In this document: piece by piece, positions 15,888 to 24,952 of the stretch
Layout: each line of letters begins with the position of its first letter
Position numbering within the stretch: the stretch's first letter is position 1
NCBI GenBank assembly: GCA_029259605.1
Contig: JAJDEV010000254.1
Coordinates: 40,125 to 104,124 of the forward strand
DNA: 64,000 nt
From: Planctomycetota bacterium
Lineage (GTDB): Bacteria; Planctomycetota; UBA1135; GCA-002686595
Reading direction: 5' to 3'
Program-made: the position numbers and the translations under genes
Notes under the pieces: generated by a model
Told to the model about the DNA's origin: nothing
Database searches by the model: none
The model's input: only the letters and a program-made list of their open reading frames with translations

Positions 15888-17930
15888 ATGCACGCACGAT
15901 TCTTCACCGGCCTCGCCCTCCTCGCTCCGCTCACGGGCTGCGCCTCGCCGGCTGCGAGCGCTCCTTCCCACGCGGCCGATGTCGCGGACGACGCCTCGAA
16001 CCCGATCGCCGCCGAGGTCGCGCACGCGAACGCACAGCTCGACCGCGTGGCCGCGATCGACGACGCGCGTCGCACGTTCGAGAACACGGTCGAAGCGCTC
16101 GATGACGTCATCGCGGAGTTCTTCACGACGACGCGCATCCGCAGTTTCCTCGCGAACGTCTCGACCGATACGGACGAGCGCGATCGCGGGCGCGCGGTCT
16201 CCGCGGCCGTCGGCGAGTGGTTCTCGGCGTTCAACAAGCGCCGCGATCTGTTCGCCGCGCTGAACGCCGTCGACGCGATGGCGCTCGATCTCGATCCCGA
16301 GCAGGCGAAGTTGCTCGAGACGTTCCTGCGCGACTTCCGGCGCGAGGGCATGGAGTTGAACGATGCGGACAGCGCGCGGCTCGCGGCGCTCGATCTCGAG
16401 CTCAACGAGATCGGCATCGAGTTTCGCAAGAACATCGCGGACGACGAGACGACGCTGCTCGTCGCGCCCGACGAACTCGACGGCTGCGATCCGGAGTTCC
16501 TCGCCGCGTTGCCGCGCGCCGACGAGCTGTACATGATCCGCACGACGGGACCGAACATCCGCCACATCGGAACCTACTGCACCAACGAGACGACGCGTCT
16601 GAAGATGGCGGCCGCGACGGGGCTGCGCGCGGGACAGAAGAACGTCGACGTGCTCGAGCGCTTGATCGCGCTGCGGCTCGAGAAGGCGCAACTGCTCGGA
16701 TACACGACGACGGCCGACTACGAGACCGAACCGCGCATGGCGAAGAACGCGGAGACCGTGTGGGAGTTCTACGCGGAGCTGCGTCCCAAGCTGCGCAAGA
16801 AGGCCGAGCTGGACTTCGCCGAGTTCGAGGCGGCGAAGCGCGAACACCTCGCCGATCCCGACGCGCAGCTGAACGCGTGGGACGTGAACTTCTACAAGAA
16901 CTGGCTCCTGCGCGAGAAGTACGCCGTCGACTCCGAAGAGGTCGTGCAGTACTTCCCCATCGACGCCGTCATGCGGGGCTTGTTCGACATCACGCAGCAC
17001 ATCTACGGCGTCGAGTATGTGGACGTGTCGGAACGCGCGCGCGCGGAAGGGCGTCCGATGTGGCACGAGGACGTGCGGCTCTTCGAGGTGCGCGACACGC
17101 AGGCGGACGAGCTGCTCGGCGAGTTCTACCTCGACCTTCATCCGCGACCCGGCAAGTACAACCACGCCGCGCAGTTCCCGCTCGTGCTGCGCAAGGAGTG
17201 GTCGAACGGCACGCTCGACCGTCCGCTCGTCGCGCTCGTCTGCAACTTCACCAAGCCCACGGCGACGAAGCCGTCGCTGCTCACACACTCCGAAGTCGAG
17301 ACGTTCTTCCACGAGTTCGGTCACTGCCTGCACAGCATCTTCACGACGGCGCGCTTCATGTCGCTCGCGGGCACGAGTGTCGCGCGCGACTTCGTCGAGG
17401 CGCCGTCGCAGATGTTCGAGAACTGGGTGTGGAACGCGGACGTGCTCGGCGGCTTCGCGCGCCACTACGAGACCGGCGCACCGCTCCCCGCCGACCTGAT
17501 CGAGCGGATGATCGCGGCCAAGAACCTCGGGTCGGGGCTCAACACCGAGGGCCAGGTCTACCTCGGCATGATGGACTTCACCTACCACACCCAGACCACG
17601 CCCGAGGTCGACACGAGCGCGATCCGACGCCAGGTCTACCGCGAGGCGCGGCTGTTCGAGCCGCTCGAGAACAGCCTGTCCCAGGCCTCGTTCGGGCACC
17701 TCGTCGGCTACCAGGCGGGGTACTATGGCTACCTCTGGTCGCTCGTCTACGCCGCCGACATGTTCAGCCGCTTCGAGGCCGACCCCATGGACCCGGCCAC
17801 CGGCCGCGAGTACCGCGACAAGGTCCTCTCGCGCGGCGGCACGCGGGACGAACTCGACCTCGTCATCGACTTCCTGGGCCGCGAGCCGACCCCGGATGCC
17901 TTCCTGCGCGAGCTCGGACTGTCCGACTAA
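15888..17930 (+). CDS. M3-family oligopeptidase, lipoprotein
   Basis: 680 residues from the ATG at 15888, which opens a signal peptide with lipobox LTGC. The in-frame upstream extension is ignored because a -10-like TACACT at 15842 falls inside it. The zinc motif HEFGH with the third ligand in RDFVEAPSQMFENWVW is that of thimet oligopeptidase/oligopeptidase A/Dcp enzymes, which cleave short peptides. Family-wide segments ETFFHEFGHCLHSIF and QASFGHLVGYQAGYYGYLW are intact. The lipobox makes an envelope location likely, unlike cytoplasmic PrlC but like periplasmic Dcp. Monocistronic; convergent with a hydrolase gene. Confidence 0.92.
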   Translation: MHARFFTGLALLAPLTGCASPAASAPSHAADVADDASNPIAAEVAHANAQLDRVAAIDDARRTFENTVEALDDVIAEFFTTTRIRSFLANVSTDTDERDRGRAVSAAVGEWFSAFNKRRDLFAALNAVDAMALDLDPEQAKLLETFLRDFRREGMELNDADSARLAALDLELNEIGIEFRKNIADDETTLLVAPDELDGCDPEFLAALPRADELYMIRTTGPNIRHIGTYCTNETTRLKMAAATGLRAGQKNVDVLERLIALRLEKAQLLGYTTTADYETEPRMAKNAETVWEFYAELRPKLRKKAELDFAEFEAAKREHLADPDAQLNAWDVNFYKNWLLREKYAVDSEEVVQYFPIDAVMRGLFDITQHIYGVEYVDVSERARAEGRPMWHEDVRLFEVRDTQADELLGEFYLDLHPRPGKYNHAAQFPLVLRKEWSNGTLDRPLVALVCNFTKPTATKPSLLTHSEVETFFHEFGHCLHSIFTTARFMSLAGTSVARDFVEAPSQMFENWVWNADVLGGFARHYETGAPLPADLIERMIAAKNLGSGLNTEGQVYLGMMDFTYHTQTTPEVDTSAIRRQVYREARLFEPLENSLSQASFGHLVGYQAGYYGYLWSLVYAADMFSRFEADPMDPATGREYRDKVLSRGGTRDELDLVIDFLGREPTPDAFLRELGLSD

Positions 17931-17968
17931 TGGGCTGTTGAGGGTCGCTTGACCCCCTCGAAGGGCCC

Positions 17969-18835
17969 CTAATCGCGCTCGGGCGCGCCGGCGCACGCGC
18001 CGAGAAAGCCGAGCGTCGCGGCGAACGCGCGCTCGAGCGCCTCGGTCGTGCCCTGGAACGGATGCACCGCGCCGAACGTGTGGCCGGCGCCCTCGATCCG
18101 TTCGAGGCGCGCCACGCCCGGCGAAAAAGCGGCGACCAGGCGCTCGGCGTCGTCGAACGGCACCGTCCCGTCCTCCGTTCCGTGGACGACCAGGGTCGGG
18201 GTCGTCGAGCGCGAGCAGGCCGCCTCGATGTCGAGCTCGTCCGCGTTCTCCTCGGCGTCGTCGAGCCACCCCACTCCGATGCGGTGCACCTGGCCCGTGC
18301 GCGCGTTGGGAACCTCGACCTGTCCGTCGCGCCGCCAGTTCGCGAGCACCTCGTCCGGGAAGCGCAACGTCGCTCCCACGGACGACCAGGTCACGACGCC
18401 GAAGTAGCGACCGTCGCGCTCGGCGTGGAGCAGCACCGTCCCGCCGCCGCGGCTGTGGCCGAGGAGCGCGAGCCGCGTCGGGTCGACGTTCGGGAGCTCG
18501 GCGTTCTCGAGGAAGAGGCGCACGCACTCGAGGTCTTCGACGTCGCGACTCGGCGTGCTCGCGAAGAATCCGTCGTCGTCCGTGAAGTTTTCCATGTCCT
18601 CGCCGACGCCGCTGCCCGACAGGTTGAACGCGACCGACACGAACCCCGACAGCGCGAGCCGCTTCTGCAACTCCGGGAAGAAGCCCCACTTCAGGAAGCC
18701 CTTGAAGCCGTGCACGACGATCACGGTCGGAAGCAGACCTTCGGCGTCACCCGGGCGCGTGATGAGTCCGTGGATCTCGCGTCCGAGTTCGTCCTCGTAC
18801 GTGAGCTGAAAGTCCTGAACGTCGATCGAGTCCAT
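17969..18835 (-). CDS. Alpha/beta hydrolase (serine esterase/peptidase-like)
   Basis: 288 residues, cytoplasmic. The oxyanion region is VIVVHGFKGFLKWGFFP and the nucleophile is in GHSRGGGTVLLHAERDG. The acid is in VVHGTEDGTVPFDDAERL and the histidine in GAGHTFGAVHPF, so the catalytic triad is complete. The FKGFLKWGFFP pattern is typical of dienelactone-hydrolase/prolyl-oligopeptidase-like proteins; the substrate is unknown. It starts 18 bp after the DUF72 stop codon on the same strand and is likely the last gene of a four-gene operon. Confidence 0.85.
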   Translation of the reverse strand: MDSIDVQDFQLTYEDELGREIHGLITRPGDAEGLLPTVIVVHGFKGFLKWGFFPELQKRLALSGFVSVAFNLSGSGVGEDMENFTDDDGFFASTPSRDVEDLECVRLFLENAELPNVDPTRLALLGHSRGGGTVLLHAERDGRYFGVVTWSSVGATLRFPDEVLANWRRDGQVEVPNARTGQVHRIGVGWLDDAEENADELDIEAACSRSTTPTLVVHGTEDGTVPFDDAERLVAAFSPGVARLERIEGAGHTFGAVHPFQGTTEALERAFAATLGFLGACAGAPERD

Positions 18836-18842
18836 GCCGATG

Positions 18843-18857
18843 CACCTGGGCTGCTAG
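18843..18857. repeat. Possible solo end of a family-B element
   Basis: CACCTGGGCTGCTAG resembles the terminal sequence CACCACGGGCTGCTAG of family B, with a small deletion. As in the full elements, its CTAG contains a TAG stop, here of the minus-strand DUF72 gene. No partner arm is seen, so this may be a remnant or chance. Confidence 0.35.
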
Positions 18858-19735
18858 AAGAGGATGTCTTGTCCGTCCGGGCGCGTCGCTGCGCGCAGAC
18901 GAGGGTAGGCCGCCACGAGTTCGGTCGGCGCGAGCGGTGGCACGCCGTGCACGTGGCCGAGGATCTCGAGCGCGTTCGTCACGGCTTGTCCGGCGAAGTG
19001 ATTGTTCGTGACGACGAGCGTCTCGTCGACCTCCGCGTCGAGTCTGCGCGCGATGCGCGCGAGTTCCTCGACCTCCTTCGGTGTGTAGAGGTAGTCGTAG
19101 CGATCGTCGCGACCGGCGCGCGGGTCGAACCACGTGGTCGCGTTGCGGCCGTGGACGCGCAAGTAGCCGATGGCGCCGACCTGGGGCGCGTCGGACGGCG
19201 GGTGATCCGTCGCGTGTGGCAGGTCGATGTTCGCGAGCGAGTAGCCGAGCGTGCGGATGCGTCGCAGCGCGTCCGCTTCGAACCACGAGCGGTGGCGCAC
19301 TTCGAGCACGAGCGGCAAGTGGCCGAACGCGCCTTCGATGCGCTCGAGTCGCTCGACTCCCGCACGCGTCCGACGGAAGCCCGCGTGAAATTGCACGAGC
19401 ACAGCGGCCAGCTTCCCCGACGCGCGCAGCGGCTCGATGCCCTCGAGCCATGCATGCGCATGCGCCTGGAACTCGGACTCGCTGGGCAACTCGCGATGCG
19501 TGAACACGTCCTGCAGCTTGGCGCTGAAACGGAAGCGCTCCGCGTCCGCGACCTCTTCGACCCAGCGCGCGGCGTAGTCGGCGCGCGGCGTCGCGTAGAA
19601 CGTCGAGTTGATCTCCATGAGCTCGATGTAGCGCGTCAGGTACGCGAGCGGATGGAACCCGCGTGGCTTCTGGCGCGGATACACGATGCCCTCCCAATCC
19701 GCGTACGACCAACCCGCCGTGCCGACGCGGATCAC
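18854..19735 (-). CDS. DUF72 (YecE-like) TIM-barrel protein
   Basis: 293 residues from a GTG at 19735 that overlaps the upstream stop as GTGA. The opening IRVGTAGWSYADWEGIVYP, the EINSTFYATPRADYAARW segment and the VLEVRHRSWF strand are hallmarks of DUF72. Its fold is a TIM barrel related to xylose-isomerase-like enzymes, but no activity is established. The C-terminal VTNNHFAGQAVTNALEI motif is also conserved in the family. Translational coupling to the acyltransferase suggests co-expression rather than a shared pathway. Confidence 0.88.
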   Translation of the reverse strand: MIRVGTAGWSYADWEGIVYPRQKPRGFHPLAYLTRYIELMEINSTFYATPRADYAARWVEEVADAERFRFSAKLQDVFTHRELPSESEFQAHAHAWLEGIEPLRASGKLAAVLVQFHAGFRRTRAGVERLERIEGAFGHLPLVLEVRHRSWFEADALRRIRTLGYSLANIDLPHATDHPPSDAPQVGAIGYLRVHGRNATTWFDPRAGRDDRYDYLYTPKEVEELARIARRLDAEVDETLVVTNNHFAGQAVTNALEILGHVHGVPPLAPTELVAAYPRLRAATRPDGQDILF

Positions 19736-20427
19736 CAGTCGCGCTCCGCACCGATGTGCTCGAAGGCGCTTCGTTCCGCATCGAGCATGCACGCGGACAG
19801 GTGTTCGGTGAGACGCTCGATCTCGTCGTCGTCGGCGTTCGCGTCGACGTGAATGGGCTCGGCGTACGCGATCACGACGCGCGCGCGCGGCTTGGGAATC
19901 GTGAACCGATCCCAGCTGTGCAGGCTCCACGCGCGGTCGAACCCGAAGCCGACCGGCAGGATCGGATAACCCGTCTCGCGCGCCATCCAAACCGGACCCG
20001 GATTCATGCGGTGACGTGGTCCGCGCGGTCCGTCCGGCGTGATGACGATCCCGCCGCCTTCCTCGAGCCGCGCGAGCATGCGACGAATCGCCTTGGCGGG
20101 ACTCTTGTTCGACGAACCGCGGATCGTTCGATAGCCGAAGCGCGTCAGGAGCGACTGCACGAGCGAGCCGTCGTCGGACGGCGACACGAGCACGCTCATT
20201 CCCGTGTGCGCGTGCTCGCGCAACGGCAGCAACATGCGACCGTGCCACATCGTCGCGATCCAGCCGTGCGAGCGCGCAGCAGCGTCGTAGTGCTCGCGCC
20301 CGAGTTTCTCGATGCGCCAGCTTCCGGACAGCGCGCGCAACGTCGCCGGCGCGGCGATCGGAAGCACCGCGGCGCCGACGGCACGGCGCGCGATACGCAT
20401 GCGGCGGCGCCGATCCTCGCGCGTCAT
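19732..20427 (-). CDS. Lysophospholipid acyltransferase-like protein (DUF374)
   Basis: 231 residues from the ATG at 20427, which overlaps the upstream stop (ATGA). The HX4D-type catalytic region is represented by TMWHGRMLLPL and VSPSDDGSLV, followed by RGSSNKSPAKAI and VITPDGPRGPRHRM. These match DUF374 proteins, which are related to LpxL/PlsC acyltransferases and are often found with Kdo and lipid A genes. The likely role is acyl transfer to a lipid A-like or phospholipid acceptor at the inner membrane. A complete Kdo/Lpt block lies elsewhere in the window (50.9-57.8 kb), consistent with a glycolipid-containing outer membrane. Confidence 0.82.
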   Translation of the reverse strand: MTREDRRRRMRIARRAVGAAVLPIAAPATLRALSGSWRIEKLGREHYDAAARSHGWIATMWHGRMLLPLREHAHTGMSVLVSPSDDGSLVQSLLTRFGYRTIRGSSNKSPAKAIRRMLARLEEGGGIVITPDGPRGPRHRMNPGPVWMARETGYPILPVGFGFDRAWSLHSWDRFTIPKPRARVVIAYAEPIHVDANADDDEIERLTEHLSACMLDAERSAFEHIGAERDW

Positions 20428-22208
20428 CCCTCGTCGTCGGTCGGCACCGCAGCCGCCGGTGTCGGAAGTGCGACCGTGGAAGGGTCGAAGAACGCGAGCA
20501 ACCCGCGCGCGAGCGCGAGCCACGTCTCCGGACCGAACGACGCCGTGTGGCGCGCGTACGAACCGCCGGCGGCGGGGCGCGCGATGTGAACCGTCGGCCC
20601 GAAGTACCGCTCGAACACCGAGGCCGGCGGCACGTTCTTCAGCGCGGCGGCGGAGTCGCCGAGCAAGGGACCGAACGTTTCGACGAGCCCCAGCGCGGCG
20701 CGCACCTGCGCGTTCCAATCGACGAGCACGACCATGGACGGCGCGGCCGCGCCCTCCGCCACCTTGGCGTTCTGCGCTTCGAACGCTTCGAGCAGCGCCG
20801 TCGGCTGGCCGCCGTCGTCCCGTCCGCCGAACAGCCGCTTGAGTTCGGCCTTGAGCTCGGTCGACCGCAGCCCGACGAGCAGCTTGTCGTCGACCACCGC
20901 GAACGCGGGGCTGATCGAGAACAACGGCCCGAACACCAGCAGCTCGGTCGGCACGGTGATCGTCGTGACCTCGAACTCGCGCCGGTCACCGCTCTCGCGA
21001 TTGCGCACGTTGTACGCGCGCGTTCGCGCACTGACACCGGGCAGCGCCTCGCCGAGCGCGTTGCATGCGTCGATGAGCTGCGCCTGCATGGCGCTCGCAT
21101 CTCCCGTGACGTCAAACCACGCGAAGAGCTTCGGCAATCCGAGACCTGAAATCGGGAGCGCGTAGCCCTGGGCGTTCGGACCGAGCATCGTCCCGACCCG
21201 ACGCATCGCGGCGAGGTTCGCTTCGGACGCGCCGGACGTCGCGAGCGATGCGACGAACGCTTCGACGAAGCCGTCGATCGAGTTCGCGGCCCACACGACC
21301 ATCGCACCCTGCGGCGCGCGATCGAGCGACTTCGCGTCGACGCCCGCGTGCGCGGTCGCGTCAGCCGTGCGCGGCGTGAAGACTTCGGAGACGAACTGCG
21401 ATTCGAACAGCTGCATGCGGACGACGCGCGGTCCGCCCAGCGGATCGAACGGCAAGGGCGGCAACGTGTCGAGCGGTTCGAGCGTGCCACCGAACAACGA
21501 CACGTTCGCGTCGAGTTCGCGCAGGGTCCGCGCGGCGTTCTGCGTTTGCGCGAGCCAGAACAGCGTCGCACCGACGGGCGCATCGAACGTCGCCGCGGCG
21601 CGCGTCATGTTCGCGTTGCTCGCGAAGCTCGTCGACGCGTCACTCCGCAACGCGGCGAGATCGGTCGGCGACATCGCGCCGCCACCGACGAAGACGCGCG
21701 CGCCATCGCGTCCGGTCCACAGCGGGATCGTGACGGGCTCCATGCGAAACACCGCCGCAGACTCGAGCGAAGCCTCCACACCCTGTTGCTCGGACGTGTT
21801 GGCGAGCACGCGTTCGAGCACGATCGTCGCCGCGTCTTCGCTCGCCATGTCGAGCACCAACAACATGCCCGCATAGCCACCGTCGTCCGTCGCCGGTCGC
21901 GTGACCGAGAACGAGAAGCGCACGAGCGAAGGGACGAGCTCGGGCGCAACGAAGCCGCGCGTCAGGCGAACGATCGCGTCGCGCACCGGGGTTTCGGACT
22001 GCGCTTCGCGAGAGACGCCGAGCTGCGCGGCGAGGTCCTCGACCTGTTCGTCACGCAGGAAACGGAGCAGCGGCGCGGCGCGATACGCGTCGAGCGCACC
22101 GGCGACGTCGCTCGCTTCGACGAACAGATCGGCGTCGCGTGGGTGGAGCTCCGCGTGAGCGGGGGACTGCTGTCCGAGGACAAGGAGCGTGAAGAGGAGG
22201 GAACTCAT
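20424..22208 (-). CDS. Large secreted protein of unknown function
   Basis: 594 residues from the ATG at 22208. Residues 1-19 (MSSLLFTLLVLGQQSPAHA) are a signal peptide. The rest is a soluble, alanine-rich protein without cysteines or recognisable catalytic motifs. It has several LRFLRDEQVEDLAAQLG-type helices and alternating beta segments such as FSFSVTRPATDDGGYAG. Similar long secreted proteins are common in Planctomycetota but have no known role. It is the first gene of the coupled run with the acyltransferase, DUF72 and hydrolase genes. A 484-bp spacer separates it from the divergent cyclophilin gene. Confidence 0.7.
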   Translation of the reverse strand: MSSLLFTLLVLGQQSPAHAELHPRDADLFVEASDVAGALDAYRAAPLLRFLRDEQVEDLAAQLGVSREAQSETPVRDAIVRLTRGFVAPELVPSLVRFSFSVTRPATDDGGYAGMLLVLDMASEDAATIVLERVLANTSEQQGVEASLESAAVFRMEPVTIPLWTGRDGARVFVGGGAMSPTDLAALRSDASTSFASNANMTRAAATFDAPVGATLFWLAQTQNAARTLRELDANVSLFGGTLEPLDTLPPLPFDPLGGPRVVRMQLFESQFVSEVFTPRTADATAHAGVDAKSLDRAPQGAMVVWAANSIDGFVEAFVASLATSGASEANLAAMRRVGTMLGPNAQGYALPISGLGLPKLFAWFDVTGDASAMQAQLIDACNALGEALPGVSARTRAYNVRNRESGDRREFEVTTITVPTELLVFGPLFSISPAFAVVDDKLLVGLRSTELKAELKRLFGGRDDGGQPTALLEAFEAQNAKVAEGAAAPSMVVLVDWNAQVRAALGLVETFGPLLGDSAAALKNVPPASVFERYFGPTVHIARPAAGGSYARHTASFGPETWLALARGLLAFFDPSTVALPTPAAAVPTDDEG

Positions 22209-22692
22209 CGAGATCGTCGGAGTTGGACGGACGGCGCGCGAGCGGATCGGGATCGCCGGTCGACGTTGGACGCGCGCGGAGGCGACGGTGCGGCTAGGCA
22301 AGGGGCACACGACGTCCTACGCATCCGTCGTCGGTGCGCGGCGCTCGCCTCCGAAAAAGAAGCGCACGCCTGGGTCGGACCCCACATCAGAACGCACCGC
22401 CCTGCGGCTGGGAAGGGGCGTCCGAGAACCGCGTCCGTCAGAACACTCGGGCTCCACCCCTTGCGCTCGAAGCCGCGCGCGTGTAACCCTTGGCGCCCGC
22501 CGCGGATCGGTCGATTGGGCGGGCCCGACGCGCCTCTGCGCACGATCGTCGCGCAGCGCCGCGACCCCGGGCACCGGATCGACCCGTTCGCCGTTGCGGC
22601 GCGGCGCGGCCTCCGCCGACCTGCTCCGCTCGCCCGAACCAACACAAACGGAAGTTGCAGGTCGTTTAGCGTCCATTTGCAGCCACCTTATC
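22209..22692. other. Non-coding divergent spacer
   Basis: 484 bp between the secreted-protein gene and the cyclophilin gene. Open frames here have the residue mix of random high-GC sequence. TTGCAG occurs twice, 23 bp apart, shortly before the cyclophilin start, but I cannot assign -35/-10 pairs with confidence. It should contain promoters for both flanking genes. Confidence 0.6.
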
Positions 22693-23736
22693 ATGGCCAA
22701 AGCGCACAAGGCACCCACCCAAGTCTCGATCGCATCCACCGAAGCGGAGTCCGACCTGCGCGACTTCGTCACGCGCTACTGGCCCCACGCGGCCGGCCTC
22801 GCCGTGGTGATCACCGGCGTGATCCTCTTCCGACAGAACAGCGCCGCGTCGGCCGAGTCGCACGAGCTCGAGGCGTGGGGCCAGCTCGGCCTGAACGCCA
22901 GCTTCGACGAAGGCTTCGGCAGCGTCTCCGTCCCCTCGGCCAGCATCATCGGGGACGTCGCGAACCAGGTCAGTGATTCGAGCGCCGGACCGTGGGCGAA
23001 GGCGCTCGAGGTCGGCAAGCGCCTCCGCGACGACGACCTCGCCGGCGCACGGGCGGCCCTGGACGAGCTCAAGACCAACTGGCCCGACCATGCGCTCGTG
23101 CGCGATCCGCTCTTCGCGCGCAAGGGCGAGGACGGACCCGCACGCAGCCTGGCGAACCACGTCAATTCCACCGTCGCGGCGCTCGAAGCCTGGAAGGAAG
23201 CCCACCCGTTCCTGTTCCAGCAGCCCGCGCTGCCCGCCGACGCGCCGCGCGTGCGGCTGAACACGAGCGCCGGTTCGATGGTCGTCGGGCTCTATGAGGA
23301 GTACGCTCCCGAGCACGCGGCGAACTTCCTAAAGCTCTGCAAGGAAGGCTTTTACGACGGGACCAAGTTCCATCGCGTGATCGCCGACTTCATGATCCAG
23401 GCCGGCGATCCGAACTCGAAGACCGAGGAGTCGGACGAGAACACCTGGGGCCAGGGTGGCCCCGGCTTCACGCTCGAACCCGAAGTCGGCTCGGTGTGGC
23501 ACTTCAAGGGCGCCTTGGCCGCCGCCGCCACCATGGCGGGGGGTCCGACGAGCGGGAGCCAGTTCTACATCGTGACGGGCGCCGACGGCCGCCACGAGCT
23601 CGACGGCGACTACACGGTCTTCGGGATGCTCCTCGAGGGCGAGGACGTCGCGGCGACGATCGAGGGCGGCGCGGTGCTCGGGGACAAGCCCCAGGAGCCG
23701 GTCACGATCGAGTCGACCGAGGTCCTCTCGGAGTAG
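22693..23736 (+). CDS. Membrane-anchored cyclophilin-type peptidyl-prolyl isomerase
   Basis: 347 residues from the ATG at 22693. A membrane helix at about 32-50 (HAAGLAVVITGVILF) anchors the protein. Residues 55-185 form a helical region like the tetratricopeptide-type anchor domains of YfgM/PpiD-like proteins. Residues 190-347 are a cyclophilin domain with the catalytic Arg in FHRVIADFMIQAGD, then GPGFTLEPE, GSQFYIVTG and TVFGMLLEGEDV. It should catalyse proline isomerisation of exported proteins at the outer face of the inner membrane. Transcribed alone; a strong hairpin separates it from convergent parB. Confidence 0.88.
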   Translation: MAKAHKAPTQVSIASTEAESDLRDFVTRYWPHAAGLAVVITGVILFRQNSAASAESHELEAWGQLGLNASFDEGFGSVSVPSASIIGDVANQVSDSSAGPWAKALEVGKRLRDDDLAGARAALDELKTNWPDHALVRDPLFARKGEDGPARSLANHVNSTVAALEAWKEAHPFLFQQPALPADAPRVRLNTSAGSMVVGLYEEYAPEHAANFLKLCKEGFYDGTKFHRVIADFMIQAGDPNSKTEESDENTWGQGGPGFTLEPEVGSVWHFKGALAAAATMAGGPTSGSQFYIVTGADGRHELDGDYTVFGMLLEGEDVAATIEGGAVLGDKPQEPVTIESTEVLSE

Positions 23737-23755
23737 CGCTCGCGCGGCGCTCGAC

Positions 23756-23788
23756 GCCGCAAACGCCTTCTAGGCAAGGCTTTGCGGC
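23756..23788. terminator. Bidirectional hairpin between cyclophilin gene and parB
   Basis: GCCGCAAA pairs perfectly with TTTGCGGC, and an inner CCTT/AAGG pair extends the stem. A- and T-runs flank the stem base. It lies between two convergent genes and can terminate both transcripts. Confidence 0.7.
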
Positions 23789-23803
23789 AATCGGCGGCGT
23801 CGC

Positions 23804-24724
23804 TCAGACCGTTCGGCGCGGAGCCAGGCGCGTGATCAGCGCGTCCAAGCTCGCCTGGTCGTAGTAGTCGATCAGGATCTGGCCGCGGAAGTTCGGCCCG
23901 TTCTGCAGACGGACTTTCGTCCCGAGGCTGTCGCGCAGGCGCGCTTCGAGCTCCGTGACCCAGGGCTCCGGCGCTTCGCTCGGGACGGCGGTCGTCGCGG
24001 TCGCGCGCGGCTGCGGGGTGATCTCGCCGGACGCGCCCCCCGCTGCGGGGGCTTCCGGGGTGGCCTGCCGGTCGCGGACGCGTCGCTCGACCTCGCGGAC
24101 CGACAGATCGCCGCGGACGATGTCCTCGACGAGGGCGTCTCGCTTCTCCTCCTCGGCGCCCAGGATGGCGCGGGCGTGACCCATGGTCAGCAGTCCCTGG
24201 CTGACGGCATCCTGGATGGTTTCCGAGAGCTCGAGCAGGCGCAGGTGGTTCGCGACCGTCGAGCGCTTCAGCCCGACGCGCTTCGCCACCTCTTCCTGGG
24301 TCAGGCTCAGCGCCGTGAGGAGCTGCCCGAAGCCGCGCGCACGCTCGATCGGATCCAGATCCCGCCGTTGGACGTTTTCGACCAGGGCCAACTCGAGCAT
24401 CTCGTCGTCGCGGATCCCGGTGCGCACGACCGCGGGGATGTGCGTCTTGCCGGCCAAACGCGACGCGCGGCAGCGGCGTTCGCCGGACACGAGCTCGTAC
24501 GCGTCGCCGTCGCTGCCGGGGGGACCAACGCGCACCACGATGGGCTGCAGGACGCCGTGGGCCTCGATGCTCGCGCGCAATTCGTCGAGCCCTTCCTCAT
24601 CGAACGTGCGGCGGGGCTGGAACGGGTTCGCCACGATGCGATCGAGCTCGATCTCCAGCTGGCGGTCCGTGGGGGCGGGTTTCGAGAGCAGGGAGCCGAG
24701 TCCGCGGCCGAGTCGTCGTTCCAT
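23804..24724 (-). CDS. parB: Chromosome partitioning protein ParB
   Basis: 306 residues from the ATG at 24724 (MERRLGRGLGSLL, the standard ParB opening). The CTP-binding/N-terminal domain shows GELV-type segment YELVSGERRCRASRLAG and LALVENVQRRDLDPIERA. The helix-turn-helix is LSLTQEEVAKRVGLKRSTVANHLRLL. The C-terminal dimerisation domain contains GTKVRL and GQILIDYYD. It binds parS and spreads as a CTP-gated clamp. Two parS sites lie in its own upstream region. Unusually, parA is not adjacent but about 10.5 kb away at 35295, on the other strand. Confidence 0.95.
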   Translation of the reverse strand: MERRLGRGLGSLLSKPAPTDRQLEIELDRIVANPFQPRRTFDEEGLDELRASIEAHGVLQPIVVRVGPPGSDGDAYELVSGERRCRASRLAGKTHIPAVVRTGIRDDEMLELALVENVQRRDLDPIERARGFGQLLTALSLTQEEVAKRVGLKRSTVANHLRLLELSETIQDAVSQGLLTMGHARAILGAEEEKRDALVEDIVRGDLSVREVERRVRDRQATPEAPAAGGASGEITPQPRATATTAVPSEAPEPWVTELEARLRDSLGTKVRLQNGPNFRGQILIDYYDQASLDALITRLAPRRTV

Positions 24725-24752
24725 CGCGTGCTGAGGTGTGGGGTGCTGGTGG

Positions 24753-24768
24753 TGTTCCACGTGGAACA
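24753..24768. promoter_or_regulatory. parS site 1
   Basis: The perfect 16-bp palindrome TGTTCCACGTGGAACA matches the bacterial parS core, with CC/GG in place of the TT/AA of the B. subtilis consensus. It lies 29 bp upstream of the parB start and could allow ParB to repress its own gene. Confidence 0.9.
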
Positions 24769-24799
24769 CGCGATCCGGTCGAGCGCTCGCCGCCGGATG

Positions 24800-24815
24800 T
24801 GTTCCACGTGGAACA
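24800..24815. promoter_or_regulatory. parS site 2
   Basis: A second identical 16-bp palindrome, 47 bp from the first. The flanking bases extend the palindrome to 20 bp (24798-24817). Confidence 0.9.
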
Positions 24816-24952
24816 CAGACTAGGCAGACCACCACAAGATGTCGAGGATGGAGAGGGGTCTACGACTAGATCGGGTAGGCCCCCCCCCGGTAGGCACCGG
24901 ATCTCGGGCGCGAACCTGGCATCCCCGGCCGGGAATCTCTACAAGCGTCGCT

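Noticed and set aside
17933..17970. GGGCTGTTGA and CCCTCGAAGGG between the M3 peptidase and hydrolase genes, resembling a decayed family-B element
   Set aside because: Only short matches; GGGTC-gctt-GACCC may simply be a weak terminator hairpin.
15813..18689. 958-codon minus-strand open frame opposite the M3 peptidase
   Set aside because: The plus strand carries the HEFGH zinc site and a full M3 protein; the minus frame is a shadow that also reads across the hydrolase gene in the wrong frame.
18062..19852. 596-codon plus-strand open frame
   Set aside because: It lies opposite the clear hydrolase and DUF72 genes and has no family motifs; typical antisense shadow in high-GC DNA.
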